A stretch of DNA of 36,752 nt. It comes from Bacillota bacterium. Lineage in GTDB: Bacteria; Bacillota; Proteinivoracia; UBA4975. Where the stretch lies: positions 107,841-144,592 of the forward strand of contig JAAYIH010000049.1 in the NCBI GenBank assembly GCA_012523545.1, in the 5' to 3' direction. Positions 1 to 10,422 of this stretch are shown piece by piece. Below the pieces are notes generated by a model that was not told the origin of the DNA, searched no databases, and saw nothing but the letters and a program-made list of their open reading frames with translations. The first letter of the stretch is position 1. Each line of letters begins with the position of its first letter. Both the position numbers and the translations under genes were made by a program.

Positions 1-2
1 TT

Positions 3-2044
<2,042 letters not shown>

Positions 2045-2050
2045 TTCGAA

Positions 2051-2080
2051 AGTCAAAGCCAGCTTTGGCTTTGACTTTTT
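2051..2080 (+). terminator. Hairpin with T-run between dnaK and dnaJ
   Basis: AGTCAAAGCC (2051-2060) pairs perfectly with GGCTTTGACT (2067-2076) around a six-base loop, and the stem is followed by TTTTT up to 2080. This has the form of an intrinsic terminator. It lies seven bases after the dnaK stop and just before the dnaJ ribosome site (GGAGGT, 2085-2090). It could terminate part of the transcription so that DnaK is made in excess over DnaJ, or stabilise a processed dnaK mRNA end. Partial read-through is inferred because dnaJ has no clear promoter of its own. Confidence 0.7.
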
Positions 2081-2098
2081 CCATGGAGGTGACGGCCC

Positions 2099-3232
2099 TT
2101 GCCAGGATTCGACCCATATGAGGTATTAGGGGTTAGCAGAAATGCCACTGCTGAAGAAATAAAAAAGGCCTACCGCCGGCTGGCCCGCAAATACCATCCC
2201 GACCACAACCCCAATGACAGCACCGCTGAGGAAAAGTTCAAAGAGGTCAAAAAGGCGTACGACATCCTCAGCGATCCGGGCAAACGGCAGCAGTATGATA
2301 ACTACGGTTTTACCGGCGACGAACAGCCTGGTGCGGGAGGGTTTGGCGGATTCGGCGGCTTTGGCTTTAACTTTGAAGATATTTTTGAATCCATGTTTGG
2401 CGAAGGCTTTGGCGCCAGGACCAGCTCCAGGCCCAGGGCCCAAAAAGGCGCCGACGCCGGTGTGGAAATTACCCTGTCCTTTGAGGAAGCGGCTTTTGGC
2501 GCCGAAAAAGAGATATCTGCCCGGGTGCTGCAAGTGTGTCAGGAATGCGAAGGGACGGGAGCCAAGCGCGGAACCGGGCGGCGAGAGTGTTCCCATTGCC
2601 GTGGCACAGGTGAAATCAGGGTAGTCCAGACCACGCTTCTGGGCAGAATGGTCCAGGTACGCACTTGTCCCCAGTGCAATGGCGTGGGGACTGTCATAAC
2701 TCAGCCCTGTCCCAATTGCCGTGGGCAGGGTCGTGTGGAAGGAATTGTCCGCAAGAAAGTAAACATTCCCGCAGGAGTGGATACCGGCACGCGGTTGCGG
2801 ATTGCCGGTGCGGGACATGCCGGCGTGTATGGCGGACCGCCGGGAGATTTGTATGTCACGGTAAATGTGCGCAAACACCAGTTCTTTGAACGCAAAGGTC
2901 AGGACATTCATCTTACCGTTCCCATTGGTTTGGCACAGGCTGCGCTGGGAGTCGAGCTGGAGGTGCCCACGCTCTATGGCTCCGAACGGCTGATTATACC
3001 TGCGGGCACAAAATCCGGAACTGCTTTCCGGCTTGCCGGCAAAGGGGTGCCGCGGATTCACCGTGGCGGCAGGGGCGACCAAATAGTGACCGTGGAGATA
3101 GATGTTCCCCGCAATCTCACTCCCCAACAGAGAGATGCCTTAAAACAGTATGCCGAACTGAGCAATGAGACGGTGGAAAACATCGACGACGGCCTGGTGA
3201 GCCGTTTAAAGCGAGTATTTGGCAGGAGGTAG
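2099..3232 (+). CDS. dnaJ: DnaJ, Hsp40 co-chaperone
   Basis: A 377-residue type I DnaJ that stimulates DnaK ATPase and delivers substrates. The J domain starts at once ([20 protein letters not shown]) and carries the essential HPD at about residues 34-36. A Gly/Phe-rich linker follows ([13 protein letters not shown], about 78-90). Four zinc-binding CxxCxGxG repeats are visible: [24 protein letters not shown] and CPNCRGQG. The C-terminal peptide-binding domains complete the normal length. The start is TTG at 2099, eight bases after GGAGGT; no ATG is available before the J domain. It ends four bases before the prmA ATG. Confidence 0.97.
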   Translation: MPGFDPYEVLGVSRNATAEEIKKAYRRLARKYHPDHNPNDSTAEEKFKEVKKAYDILSDPGKRQQYDNYGFTGDEQPGAGGFGGFGGFGFNFEDIFESMFGEGFGARTSSRPRAQKGADAGVEITLSFEEAAFGAEKEISARVLQVCQECEGTGAKRGTGRRECSHCRGTGEIRVVQTTLLGRMVQVRTCPQCNGVGTVITQPCPNCRGQGRVEGIVRKKVNIPAGVDTGTRLRIAGAGHAGVYGGPPGDLYVTVNVRKHQFFERKGQDIHLTVPIGLAQAALGVELEVPTLYGSERLIIPAGTKSGTAFRLAGKGVPRIHRGGRGDQIVTVEIDVPRNLTPQQRDALKQYAELSNETVENIDDGLVSRLKRVFGRR

Positions 3233-3236
3233 CCGC

Positions 3237-4085
3237 ATGGAATGGACCGAAATAGTGATTACTGTTAAAACCGATGCCGTTGAGGCAGTGGCCAATTTCA
3301 TTCATGAAGCCGACGCCGGCGGAGTCGTCATAGAACACCAGGACAGCCAAACCAGTACTGTCACCGCCTATTTTCCCGCCGGGGAGAAGGCCGAATCCAT
3401 TTTGGCCAGCCTGGAGACGTTGTGGTCAAACCTGGAGGAAGCGGACATCAATGCTGAACCCCAGATCCGCACCAACATCGTCCGGGATACTGACTGGGCG
3501 GAAGAGTGGAAAAAATACTACAAGCCGGTGCGGGTGGGCAATATATGCATAACGCCGTCCTGGCTGGAGCCCGATTGCCAGGCCGGGCAAACCGTCGTAC
3601 ACCTCGACCCTGGCATGGCTTTCGGCACAGGCACTCACCCCACTACGCAGATGTGTTTAGCCGAACTCAGCGCCATCGCCCCGGTTAACAAGACAGTATT
3701 GGATTTAGGTACCGGTTCGGGTATCCTCGCCATTGTCGCTGCCAAACTGGGCGCCGCCCGGGTGCAGGCAGTGGACAGTGACGAGACGGCGGTTAAGGTT
3801 GCAGAAGAAAATGCCCGGCGCAACAACTGCACAGTTGAGGTAGGCCTGGGCGATGCAGTGCAGGTCTTCGCGGCCAGTGCAGACGACCTGGCTGTAGCCA
3901 ATATAGATTTTGCCACCTGCGCACAGCTGGCCAAAATATTTGTCGCAGAAAAGAAACGGTGCCGGCTTATCCTCAGCGGCTTTCCCCAGCAGCGCATACC
4001 TGAATTGAAGGAAATTATCGGTGATTGCCGGATGCGCATTCGCACCCAGGAGGGCTGGGGCTGTCTGGTGCTGGAAGATGCGTAG
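3237..4085 (+). CDS. prmA: PrmA, ribosomal protein L11 methyltransferase
   Basis: A 282-residue SAM-dependent methyltransferase expected to trimethylate ribosomal protein L11 (yqeT position of the Bacillus dnaK operon). The family signature DPGMAFGTGTHPTTQMCL is at residues 124-141 and the SAM-binding motif I DLGTGSGILAI at 156-166. The ATG at 3237 follows GGAGGT (3225-3230) and is preferred to an upstream in-frame codon inside dnaJ. In place of the usual NILA-like motif after VVAN, this protein reads ANIDFATCAQLA. That could alter the active-site loop, though the fold looks whole. It overlaps rsmE by eight bases, which suggests translational coupling. Confidence 0.93.
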   Translation: MEWTEIVITVKTDAVEAVANFIHEADAGGVVIEHQDSQTSTVTAYFPAGEKAESILASLETLWSNLEEADINAEPQIRTNIVRDTDWAEEWKKYYKPVRVGNICITPSWLEPDCQAGQTVVHLDPGMAFGTGTHPTTQMCLAELSAIAPVNKTVLDLGTGSGILAIVAAKLGAARVQAVDSDETAVKVAEENARRNNCTVEVGLGDAVQVFAASADDLAVANIDFATCAQLAKIFVAEKKRCRLILSGFPQQRIPELKEIIGDCRMRIRTQEGWGCLVLEDA

Positions 4086-4803
4086 GCTGCTGGTGAATTT
4101 TCCGCTGCACGCGGGCGCAGTGCTGCAACTGGAAAGGAGCCAAGCCCATTATCTGTACAATGTGCTGAGATTGAGGGAAGGGCAAAAGATCGTCGTCATC
4201 GGTACCGACGGCATACCCTTTGTGGCAGAGCTTGGTCCACGGTCTCAGCGCACCTGCACAGTTCTCACCGAGGCGGGGGAGCTGGACCGGGAACCGCACC
4301 TGAAGGTCCGCCTGTATGTCCCGTTGCTCAAAGGGGACAAACTGGAACTGGCGGCGCAAAAAGCGGTGGAGCTTGGCGTCGGTGAAATTGTTTTGTACAG
4401 CGCCGAGCGCAGCATAGCCAAATGGAACAAAAACGCGGACCAGAAAATTGCCCGGTTGCAAAAAATAATGTTGGAAGCTGCCCGCCAATGCCGCCGCCAA
4501 AAGGCGCCGGAGCTGAGAGGAGTGCTCTCTTTTCCGGAAGTGCTGGAGGAGAAGGCACCCGGTATATTTGCCTGGGAGCAAGAGCGCAGCAGCAGCCTGA
4601 ACCAATGCCTCCAACATTTTCAGTCTGCTGCAGAGCTGGCGCTGCTGACCGGCCCTGAGGGGGGATTGAGCCCCCGGGAAGTCAATACCCTTATCGACGC
4701 AGGCTGGCGCCCGGTTACTCTGGGTGCGCGCATATTGCGCGCCGAGACAGCGGCCATTACCTTACTGGCATGCACCATGTTTGCCATGGGTGAAATGGGG
4801 TGA
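4078..4803 (+). CDS. rsmE: RsmE, 16S rRNA m3U1498 methyltransferase
   Basis: A 241-residue SPOUT-class methyltransferase that methylates N3 of U1498 in 16S rRNA. The C-terminal knot signatures LTGPEGGLSPREV and LGARILRAETAAI are clear. The N-terminal MRRLLVN and the HYLYNVLRLREGQ segment match the PUA-like RNA-binding domain. The ATG at 4078 is used because the protein then begins with the family's typical MRR; it overlaps the prmA stop. It is followed immediately by mtaB, whose ribosome site lies in the last rsmE codons. The position equals yqeU in Bacillus subtilis. Confidence 0.95.
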   Translation: MRRLLVNFPLHAGAVLQLERSQAHYLYNVLRLREGQKIVVIGTDGIPFVAELGPRSQRTCTVLTEAGELDREPHLKVRLYVPLLKGDKLELAAQKAVELGVGEIVLYSAERSIAKWNKNADQKIARLQKIMLEAARQCRRQKAPELRGVLSFPEVLEEKAPGIFAWEQERSSSLNQCLQHFQSAAELALLTGPEGGLSPREVNTLIDAGWRPVTLGARILRAETAAITLLACTMFAMGEMG

Positions 4804-4808
4804 GTGCG

Positions 4809-6095
4809 ATGAAAGTAGCCTTTGCCACACTGGGATGCAAAGTAAATCAGGATGAAACCGTCGGCATCCGGCAACTTTTTGCCGATGCCGGCTATGAAAT
4901 AGTGGACTTTAAAGATTTGGCTGATGTATATATCGTCAATACTTGCACCGTAACCAATTTGGGCAGTAAAAAATCCCGCCAGCTGTTGCGACAGGCGCGG
5001 CGCAGAAACCCCCGGGGGCTTGTGGTGGCGGCGGGGTGTTACCCGCAGGCAGCTGCCGGGGAATTGGCGGACATGGCAGAAGTGGACCTGATTGTGGGCA
5101 ACAGCCACAAAGCGGAGCTGGTTGAACTGGTGCAGAGCGCTTTGGCCGATAAAGAGAGGCGCATTGTCGTGGGAGACCTTGACGCATTCCAGGATCTGCC
5201 TGTCGCTGCCGGCACCAGCCGGCACCGGGCAACGCTGAAAATTCAGGAAGGGTGCCAGCGCTATTGCACCTATTGCATAGTGCCCAAAGCCCGGGGCCCG
5301 TTACGCAGCATGCCCTTGGACACTGTTGTGGAGCGGGGCAAGGATTTGGTGCGGGCGGGGTTTCGCGAGATTGTACTCACCGGCATTAATTTGACTTCGT
5401 ACGGAAAAGAAGACCCGGGTTTGCCCGACCTGGCCGACGTCATCAATGCTTTGGCTCCGGCGGTGGGGTCCGCGCGCATCAGAATCAGTTCGGTGGAACC
5501 CACCGATTTTTCTCCCCGGTTAATCGAGGCTTTCCGCCGTCATGCCAATGTCTGCAATGATTTTCACATCCCCCTGCAAAGCGGAAGCAACCCGGTATTG
5601 CAGCGCATGGGGCGTTGCTACAGCGCCGAGGATTTTCTCGCCCTTACCGACCAATTAAAGCAGCTTTTCCCTAACCCGTCCTTTTCCACCGACGTTATCG
5701 TGGGGTTTCCGGGGGAATCGGAAGCCGACTTCGAAGCCACGAAAGAGTTGATTAAGAGGGTGGGTTTTTCCAGGTTGCACGTGTTCCGCTACTCCCCGCG
5801 GCCAGGCACTCCCGCCGCCGGGTTTGAAGAGCAAATTCCCCCCGCCGTTAAAGCCATGCGCAGCAACGAACTGATTGCCTTGGGACAGCGTCTGGCAGAA
5901 AATTATGCCCGCACGTTGCTGGGCGGCACCGAAAGGCTGCTGGTGGAAGAGCCCAGCCCCCTGGTGAACGGTTATGCCGGTTATGGCGACCGCTATGTGC
6001 GCATTCATTGTACCGGCGAATTGGTACCCGGCCAGATTGTCGACGTCCGCATTACGGGTAATAAAGACGGTGAATTACTGGCCGTACAGGTCTAA
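4809..6095 (+). CDS. mtaB: MtaB, tRNA t6A37 methylthiotransferase
   Basis: A 428-residue radical-SAM methylthiotransferase that converts t6A37 to ms2t6A37 in tRNAs reading ANN codons. The N-terminal domain holds the three cysteines of the auxiliary iron-sulfur cluster (C10 in TLGCKVNQ, C46 in NTCTVTN, C77 in AAGCYPQ). The radical-SAM triad CxxxCxxC is at 149-156 (CQRYCTYC). A C-terminal TRAM-like segment ends the protein. GCKVNQDE and operon position (yqeV) favour MtaB over MiaB. ATG 4809 is preferred to GTG 4800 because GGGGTGA (4797-4803) is correctly spaced and the protein then starts MKVAFATLGC. Confidence 0.94.
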   Translation: MKVAFATLGCKVNQDETVGIRQLFADAGYEIVDFKDLADVYIVNTCTVTNLGSKKSRQLLRQARRRNPRGLVVAAGCYPQAAAGELADMAEVDLIVGNSHKAELVELVQSALADKERRIVVGDLDAFQDLPVAAGTSRHRATLKIQEGCQRYCTYCIVPKARGPLRSMPLDTVVERGKDLVRAGFREIVLTGINLTSYGKEDPGLPDLADVINALAPAVGSARIRISSVEPTDFSPRLIEAFRRHANVCNDFHIPLQSGSNPVLQRMGRCYSAEDFLALTDQLKQLFPNPSFSTDVIVGFPGESEADFEATKELIKRVGFSRLHVFRYSPRPGTPAAGFEEQIPPAVKAMRSNELIALGQRLAENYARTLLGGTERLLVEEPSPLVNGYAGYGDRYVRIHCTGELVPGQIVDVRITGNKDGELLAVQV

Positions 6096-6149
6096 GCTGC
6101 CGATGTCGGTCATATATATACACAGCCTCTAAAACAGGGGGGATTGGCG

Positions 6150-6602
6150 GTGACCAGACTGGTGGTGGTGGAAGCGCGGCGTCTGCTGCCCATAGCGGTG
6201 TTGTTCCTGATGTTGCTGGCGGTGTCCATATACGACAGTTTGACCGGGACAACAGTGCCTGTCTCTACGCAGCCAAATGCTGTCCCATACAAGACGTTGC
6301 TGGCAACTTCGCTGGACAACGGCATCAGGGCCCAAACGGTGACCTCGTTGGATATGTGGGTGACAATACACGATGTCCTGGGTTTGCCGCTGACTGACCA
6401 CGATTTTGATCCCCAGCGGGAAGTTGCGGTATTTTTGCTTAATTGCCAGCTGCGTGCGACCCGCCAGTCCGATGACAGGGTGGAGTTGATAGTGTCTTCC
6501 AGCAAAGACACAGTACAATTGCTTATATTCGACAAAGCCCAGCTCAATGTTGATCCGCAGACGGTGCGCTTTACAGTTGCCGAAAAGGACAAAGGCTATT
6601 GA
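6150..6602 (+). CDS. Unknown membrane-anchored protein
   Basis: A protein of about 150 residues that I do not recognise. It has one N-terminal hydrophobic segment (LLPIAVLFLMLLAVSIYDSL) after a short basic stretch (EARR), so it is probably a signal anchor with the rest outside the membrane. The outer part contains two beta-rich stretches (REVAVFLLNCQLRA, VELIVSSSKDTVQLLIFDK) and a single cysteine. GTG 6150 is chosen because the G-run at 6137-6142 is seven bases away; TTG 6144 in the same frame is the alternative. It stands alone between mtaB and a terminator-like hairpin. Confidence 0.7.
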   Translation: MTRLVVVEARRLLPIAVLFLMLLAVSIYDSLTGTTVPVSTQPNAVPYKTLLATSLDNGIRAQTVTSLDMWVTIHDVLGLPLTDHDFDPQREVAVFLLNCQLRATRQSDDRVELIVSSSKDTVQLLIFDKAQLNVDPQTVRFTVAEKDKGY

Positions 6603-6622
6603 CGCTCCCGGGGAGCGTTTTT
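6602..6622 (+). terminator. Intrinsic terminator after the unknown membrane protein
   Basis: ACGCTCC (6602-6608) pairs with GGAGCGT (6612-6618) around a three-base loop, and the strand continues with T-rich sequence (TTTTT to 6622, then AATTTAATT). It begins at the last base of the preceding stop codon and probably ends the dnaK-mtaB transcript. Confidence 0.75.
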
Positions 6623-6685
6623 AATTTAATTAAAGGATTTAAGAACAATATGTGGAAAATATACAGGGTAAAGGAGGTGACTGGG

Positions 6686-7021
6686 ATGAGCCAATGTATC
6701 TTTTGTAAAATCGCCCGGGGAGAGTCGCCGGCGGATGTTCTTTATCGCGATGAGCAGTTGCTGGTTCTTAAGGACATAAATCCCCAGGCGCCTGTTCACC
6801 TGCTGGTAATTCCTGTAGAGCATTACCCCAATCTCCAACAAGCAAGTGCCAATTCCGCCCTGGTTTCTGCGTTGATTAAAAAATGCACTCAACTGGGCAG
6901 CGAACTGGGTTCGCAGGGCTATCGGATTGTTGTAAATACCGGCCCGGACGGCGGACAGACAGTAGATCATCTGCATATTCACGTTCTGGCTGGCAGGCCG
7001 CTGCAGTGGCCGCCTGGATAA
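6686..7021 (+). CDS. HIT family hydrolase (Hint-like)
   Basis: A 111-residue histidine-triad protein. The catalytic motif HLHIHV is at residues 95-100. The N-terminal CIFCKI (4-9) is the usual zinc-site cysteine pair, and FGGP-like NTGPDGGQTVDHLHIH is typical of the Hint/HinT branch, which hydrolyses AMP-linked phosphoramidates in the cytoplasm. ATG 6686 follows AAGGAGGTGA (6671-6680, preceded by A) at ideal spacing; an upstream in-frame codon would add an unconserved extension. The physiological substrate cannot be told from sequence. It is followed by the rpsU promoter within five bases of its stop. Confidence 0.92.
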   Translation: MSQCIFCKIARGESPADVLYRDEQLLVLKDINPQAPVHLLVIPVEHYPNLQQASANSALVSALIKKCTQLGSELGSQGYRIVVNTGPDGGQTVDHLHIHVLAGRPLQWPPG

Positions 7022-7025
7022 TTTA

Positions 7026-7055
7026 TTGACACCGGAACGGCAGGCAGAGTATAAT
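7026..7055 (+). promoter_or_regulatory. Sigma-A promoter of rpsU
   Basis: TTGACA (7026-7031) and TATAAT (7050-7055) are both perfect consensus hexamers separated by 18 bases. Transcription would begin near 7062, giving a leader of about 35 bases before the rpsU TTG. This is the best-matching promoter in the window, fitting a highly expressed ribosomal protein. Confidence 0.85.
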
Positions 7056-7096
7056 CTAGCTTGGCAGCGTCGTCGGCGTGAGGGGAGGGTAGAATT

Positions 7097-7276
7097 TTGT
7101 CCGAAGTCAGAGTTGGCAAGAACGAATCTCTCGACAGTGCTCTGCGTCGCTTTAAACGCCAGTGCCAAAAGGCTGGCGTTCTTTCTGAAGTGCGCAAACG
7201 GGAACATTACGAAAAACCCAGCGTCAGGCGCAAAAAAAAGTCTGAGGCGGCCAGGCGGAAGAGAAGAAGATATTAA
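7097..7276 (+). CDS. rpsU: Ribosomal protein S21
   Basis: This 59-residue protein is bS21 of the small ribosomal subunit. It reads [20 protein letters not shown] and continues with KREHYEKPS and a very basic tail ([16 protein letters not shown]), all typical. The start is TTG at 7097, six bases after GAGGGGAGGGT (7080-7090); there is no ATG. A longer overlapping frame starting at 7026 is a shadow. In Bacillus rpsU is followed by yqeY; here the next gene is nfeD, so yqeY is absent from this spot. Confidence 0.96.
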   Translation: MSEVRVGKNESLDSALRRFKRQCQKAGVLSEVRKREHYEKPSVRRKKKSEAARRKRRRY

Positions 7277-7306
7277 AGGCGGAAATTTTTTTCCGGAATT
7301 GACCAA

Positions 7307-7332
7307 AAACCGGCCTTGAGGTCGGTTTCTTT
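7307..7332 (+). terminator. Terminator after rpsU
   Basis: AAACCGGCC (7307-7315) pairs with GGTCGGTTT (7320-7328) around TTGA, with one G-U pair, followed by CTTT. It would end the short rpsU transcript. Confidence 0.7.
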
Positions 7333-7392
7333 GCTGAAGCAGGAGAATTTTGTTGACATGCAGAATAATTTACCGTAACTGGAGGTGAATGA

Positions 7393-8706
7393 ATGAAATA
7401 TATTTGGCGCGCTCTTGCTCTGGTGTGCTTATGCGTATCGTTGCTGAATTTTGCTTCTGTGTCGGCGCAGGAAGAGCTGGTATACGTAGTTCCCCTGGAC
7501 GGCGAGATTACCCAGGCCCGGTTTCTGGCTTTGCGACACGCCTTCAAACAAGCCGAAAAAGAGGGAGCTGCTACAATCATCCTGGTCATCGATACCTTTG
7601 GCGGCACTGTGGATGCGTCGGATAAAATTAAGAATCTGATTTACGATACAGCAATTCCGGTTCACGCCTTTGTCAAAAAAGCCATTTCCGGCGGAGCTTA
7701 TGTCGCACTGGCATGCGACAATATCTATATGCGCGCCGGCAGCACTCTGGGTGCCGTTGAGCCCGTGGCGGGAGGTGAACCGGTTACCGACGAAAAGACC
7801 CTGTCCGTCATCCAAAGCCAGATGGAGACCATGGCCGAACGACGGGGCCGGGACCCGGAGATTGCCGCCGCCATGGTGCGCAAGGAGATTGGCATCCCCG
7901 GCCTGGTTGAGCCGGGTAAGTTGCTGACATTGACGGCGGCCAGGGCTCTCGAGGTTGGCTATGCAGAGGGGATTGTCGATCGTTACACCGAAATACCGCC
8001 CTTGCTGGGCATGGAGTCTCCCCGTTTTACTGTATATGAGGCACCGTGGTCTGTTCGCTTTGCCATTTTTGTGCAACGCCCGGTGGTCAGCGCCATCATA
8101 CTTGCCATCGCCCTGGCGGCATTGGTAATTGAGATATTAACCGCAGGTTTTGGCGTGGCCGGGATTATATCGATACTCGCCTTTTCCGCCTTTTTTGGCA
8201 GCGGCATGGTTGTCGGCCTGGCCCAGTGGGAATACGTCGCCCTCTTTATTCTTGGCATCATTCTGTTGCTGACAGAGGCCTTTATCCCTGGATTCGGCGT
8301 CGTGGGTATTGCCGGCTTAATTTGCATAGTCCTGGGTATAATCTTGTCAGCATCCACTTTTGCGCAGGGACTGGTGACTCTGGCCGGCGCCCTGTTGCTG
8401 GCAGCGCTCATGGTGATCGTGGCCTTCCGCCTGTTGCGCAAAAGCCCTGCCTGGAACCGCATAGTCCTCAGCACGGCGGAAACCAAGGAGAGGGGATACG
8501 TTGGCCCCAAAGATTTGAGTGCTCTGGTTGGCCAGCAGGGCGTTGCTGCCACTCCGCTGCGCCCCAGCGGTATTGTAGCCCTCAGCAACGGTGAGCGGGT
8601 AGATGCGATTACTGAAGGCCTTTACATTGCCGCCGGAACGGAAGTGGAAGTGACCGGGGTGTCCAGCGGCAGTGTTGTGGTATCTCCCAAAAACAGAAAG
8701 GAGTGA
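7393..8706 (+). CDS. nfeD: NfeD long form, membrane ClpP-like serine protease
   Basis: A 437-residue membrane protein. An N-terminal signal peptide (about 1-25, ending ASVSA) precedes a ClpP-like protease domain with [12 protein letters not shown] and [13 protein letters not shown]. Ser99 is the likely nucleophile and Lys135 (TDEKT) a candidate base, by comparison with archaeal 1510-N proteases. Four to five hydrophobic segments follow (about 220-355), and the C-terminal OB-fold NfeD domain ends with [13 protein letters not shown]. Such proteins act next to flotillins, and floA starts five bases downstream. The ATG at 7393 follows GGAGGTGA (7382-7389). Confidence 0.92.
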   Translation: MKYIWRALALVCLCVSLLNFASVSAQEELVYVVPLDGEITQARFLALRHAFKQAEKEGAATIILVIDTFGGTVDASDKIKNLIYDTAIPVHAFVKKAISGGAYVALACDNIYMRAGSTLGAVEPVAGGEPVTDEKTLSVIQSQMETMAERRGRDPEIAAAMVRKEIGIPGLVEPGKLLTLTAARALEVGYAEGIVDRYTEIPPLLGMESPRFTVYEAPWSVRFAIFVQRPVVSAIILAIALAALVIEILTAGFGVAGIISILAFSAFFGSGMVVGLAQWEYVALFILGIILLLTEAFIPGFGVVGIAGLICIVLGIILSASTFAQGLVTLAGALLLAALMVIVAFRLLRKSPAWNRIVLSTAETKERGYVGPKDLSALVGQQGVAATPLRPSGIVALSNGERVDAITEGLYIAAGTEVEVTGVSSGSVVVSPKNRKE

Positions 8707-8710
8707 TTAT

Positions 8711-9703
8711 ATGCCCACTATGATGATTGTCTTGATCTTAGTCAGTGTGGGAGTTCTGTTTATTTCGGTGCTTTTCAGCATGATCCCCGTTGGTTTGTGG
8801 ATATCTGCCTGGGCTTCCGGTGTCAAAATCAGTCTCGCAGATCTGGTAGGCATGCGTCTGCGCCGCGTCGCACCCGCCCGGATTGTCAATCCGATGATTA
8901 AGGCGGTTAAGGCCGGTCTGGAATTAAACATCGACAAGCTGGAGAGCCACTATTTAGCCGGCGGCAATGTCGACCGGGTGGTCAATGCCCTGATTGCAGC
9001 GCAAAGGGCCAATATAAATCTTGGTTTTGAAAGGGCGGCGGCCATTGATCTTGCTGGCCGGGACGTTCTCACCGCCGTCCAGATGAGCGTCAACCCCAAG
9101 GTCATTGAAACTCCCGTCGTCGCCGCCGTGGCCAAGGATGGAATCGAGGTCAAGGCCATGGCGCGGGTAACGGTGCGGGCCAACATCGACCGCCTGGTGG
9201 GCGGGGCCGGGGAAGAGACCATCATTGCCCGCGTTGGCGAGGGCATCGTTACCACCATCGGCTCTTCGAATTCCCACAAGGAAGTGCTGGAAAACCCCGA
9301 CAGGATATCCCAAACTGTATTGGACCGGTCGCTGGATGCCGGTACTGCTTTTCAGATCCTGTCCATTGACATCGCCGACGTGGACGTAGGCAAGAACATC
9401 GGCGCCCAGCTCCAGACCGATCAGGCCGAAGCCGACAAGCGTATTGCCCAGGCCAAGGCGGAGGAGCGCCGGGCGATGGCGGTGGCCAGGGAGCAGGAAA
9501 TGAAAGCAGTGGTGCAGGAAATGCGGGCCAAGGTTGTCGAGGCTGAAGCCGAAGTGCCCAAAGCTTTGGCCGCCGCCCTGCGGGAAGGCAAGCTGGGTGT
9601 TATGGATTACTTTAACATGCAAAACTTGATCGCCGACACCCAGATGCGCGACTCCATCAGCAAGGGCACCGGCCTGGGCGGAAAAGATAAAGACGACAAA
9701 TAG
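8711..9703 (+). CDS. floA: FloA, flotillin-like lipid-raft scaffold protein
   Basis: A 330-residue flotillin-like protein, the length normal for FloA (yqfA). A short N-terminal hydrophobic hairpin ([17 protein letters not shown] and VGLWISAW) anchors it to the inner face of the membrane. A PHB/SPFH domain follows ([25 protein letters not shown]). The Ala/Glu-rich region [20 protein letters not shown] (from about 235) is the oligomerising coiled coil. ATG 8711 is used because AAGGAGTGA (8698-8706) precedes it; the longer frame would run back into nfeD. FloA organises functional membrane microdomains. Confidence 0.95.
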   Translation: MPTMMIVLILVSVGVLFISVLFSMIPVGLWISAWASGVKISLADLVGMRLRRVAPARIVNPMIKAVKAGLELNIDKLESHYLAGGNVDRVVNALIAAQRANINLGFERAAAIDLAGRDVLTAVQMSVNPKVIETPVVAAVAKDGIEVKAMARVTVRANIDRLVGGAGEETIIARVGEGIVTTIGSSNSHKEVLENPDRISQTVLDRSLDAGTAFQILSIDIADVDVGKNIGAQLQTDQAEADKRIAQAKAEERRAMAVAREQEMKAVVQEMRAKVVEAEAEVPKALAAALREGKLGVMDYFNMQNLIADTQMRDSISKGTGLGGKDKDDK

Positions 9704-9710
9704 GGCAAAC

Positions 9711-10061
9711 ATGGAACTGATCTTCTTCGCCATTGCAGCTATCGTTTGGGCAGTAATAAAGGCTTTGGCTGAATCCGCGACCAGGCAACCGGTACCGCGC
9801 CCGCGCGTCCCGGGACCCCGGCCGACGGCAAAACCGGTTGCAGAAGTTGCCGGCCAGCCCCAACACAAACCCAAGCCTAAACAACCTTCGCAACCCTACT
9901 TTACCGAGCAACCGGAGACAGTTTTAACAGTGGAAGATCTGGATGCCCCGGGTACCGGCGACATCCAGATGTCCGCCGACACTTTGCTCCAGGGCATCAT
10001 TATGTCTGAAGTTCTCGGCGCCCCGCGGTGCAAAAAGCCGCATCGACTGGCACGCAGATAA
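9711..10061 (+). CDS. Small proline-rich membrane protein next to floA
   Basis: A 116-residue protein with one N-terminal membrane segment (ELIFFAIAAIVWAVIKAL). A Pro/Arg/Lys-rich cytoplasmic linker follows (about residues 26-62). The C-terminus holds the short pattern LLQGIIMSEVLGAPR, which I recall from other small Firmicutes proteins located after floA. No enzyme motif is visible. It starts seven bases after floA and ends at a strong terminator, so it probably belongs to the nfeD-floA unit and may be an accessory of the membrane microdomain. That role is inference from position only. Confidence 0.75.
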   Translation: MELIFFAIAAIVWAVIKALAESATRQPVPRPRVPGPRPTAKPVAEVAGQPQHKPKPKQPSQPYFTEQPETVLTVEDLDAPGTGDIQMSADTLLQGIIMSEVLGAPRCKKPHRLARR

Positions 10062-10092
10062 AAGCAGAAGGACCCCGGTCCTTCTGCTTTTT
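10060..10092 (+). terminator. Strong terminator ending the nfeD-floA unit
   Basis: AAAAGCAGAAGGACC (10060-10074) pairs perfectly with GGTCCTTCTGCTTTT (10077-10091); the innermost bases must open to form the loop. The 3' arm ends in a T-run to 10092. The A-rich 5' side means it could also act on the other strand. It starts inside the stop codon of the preceding gene. Confidence 0.85.
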
Positions 10093-10122
10093 GTTATACC
10101 TGAAGCTCGCCCGGCATACTGT
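10093..10122 (+). promoter_or_regulatory. Possible sigma-E-type promoter of yqfC-yqfD
   Basis: GTTATACC (10093-10100) and CATACTGT (10115-10122) are separated by 14 bases. They resemble the mother-cell sigma-E pattern (an ATA-containing -35 and a -10 like CATACAAT). The site falls right after the terminator and before yqfC, and yqfC/yqfD are sporulation genes in Bacillus. The start point would be close to the yqfC ribosome site, so the call is tentative. Confidence 0.45.
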
Positions 10123-10140
10123 GTAAAGAGGTGAGCTGCT

Positions 10141-10422
10141 GTGGCCAAAGTTGAGAAGGTTAAAAAAAAGATTGCGGATATTTTTGATCTCCCCCATGAT
10201 ACTGTCCTGGGTCTGCCCCGGGTAACCCTGATCGGCAGCCATCAGCTGTATATCGAAAACCACACTGGCATTAACTTGTACGAAAAAAATCAAATCCGCG
10301 TCGGCGTGCACAAAGGTGAAATCCAAATTGACGGCGAGGATTTGCAACTGCGCACTGTCTACAGCGACGACATTTTTATAGAAGGGAAGATTTTTAACAT
10401 CTTCCTGAAGGAGCAGGTATGA
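10141..10422 (+). CDS. yqfC: YqfC, sporulation protein
   Basis: A 93-residue protein of the YqfC family. The core pattern LPHDTVLGLPRVTLIGSHQLYIENHTGI is the family hallmark, followed by a beta-rich tail (IEGKIFNIFLKEQV). No membrane segment is present. It starts with GTG at 10141 behind GAGGTGAG (10129-10136) and overlaps yqfD by four bases (ATGA), so the pair is translationally coupled. In Bacillus the pair is expressed in the mother cell during sporulation; its biochemical role is not known. Confidence 0.9.
   Translation: MAKVEKVKKKIADIFDLPHDTVLGLPRVTLIGSHQLYIENHTGINLYEKNQIRVGVHKGEIQIDGEDLQLRTVYSDDIFIEGKIFNIFLKEQV

Noticed and set aside
7026-7319. A 97-codon + strand frame across the rpsU region
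   Set aside because: It is in another frame than rpsU, starts on the promoter -35 and has no ribosome site; rpsU is certain by sequence.
7353-7381. TTGACA upstream of nfeD as a promoter
   Set aside because: With 17-base spacing the -10 would be TAACTG, matching only two bases, and transcription would start within the ribosome site.
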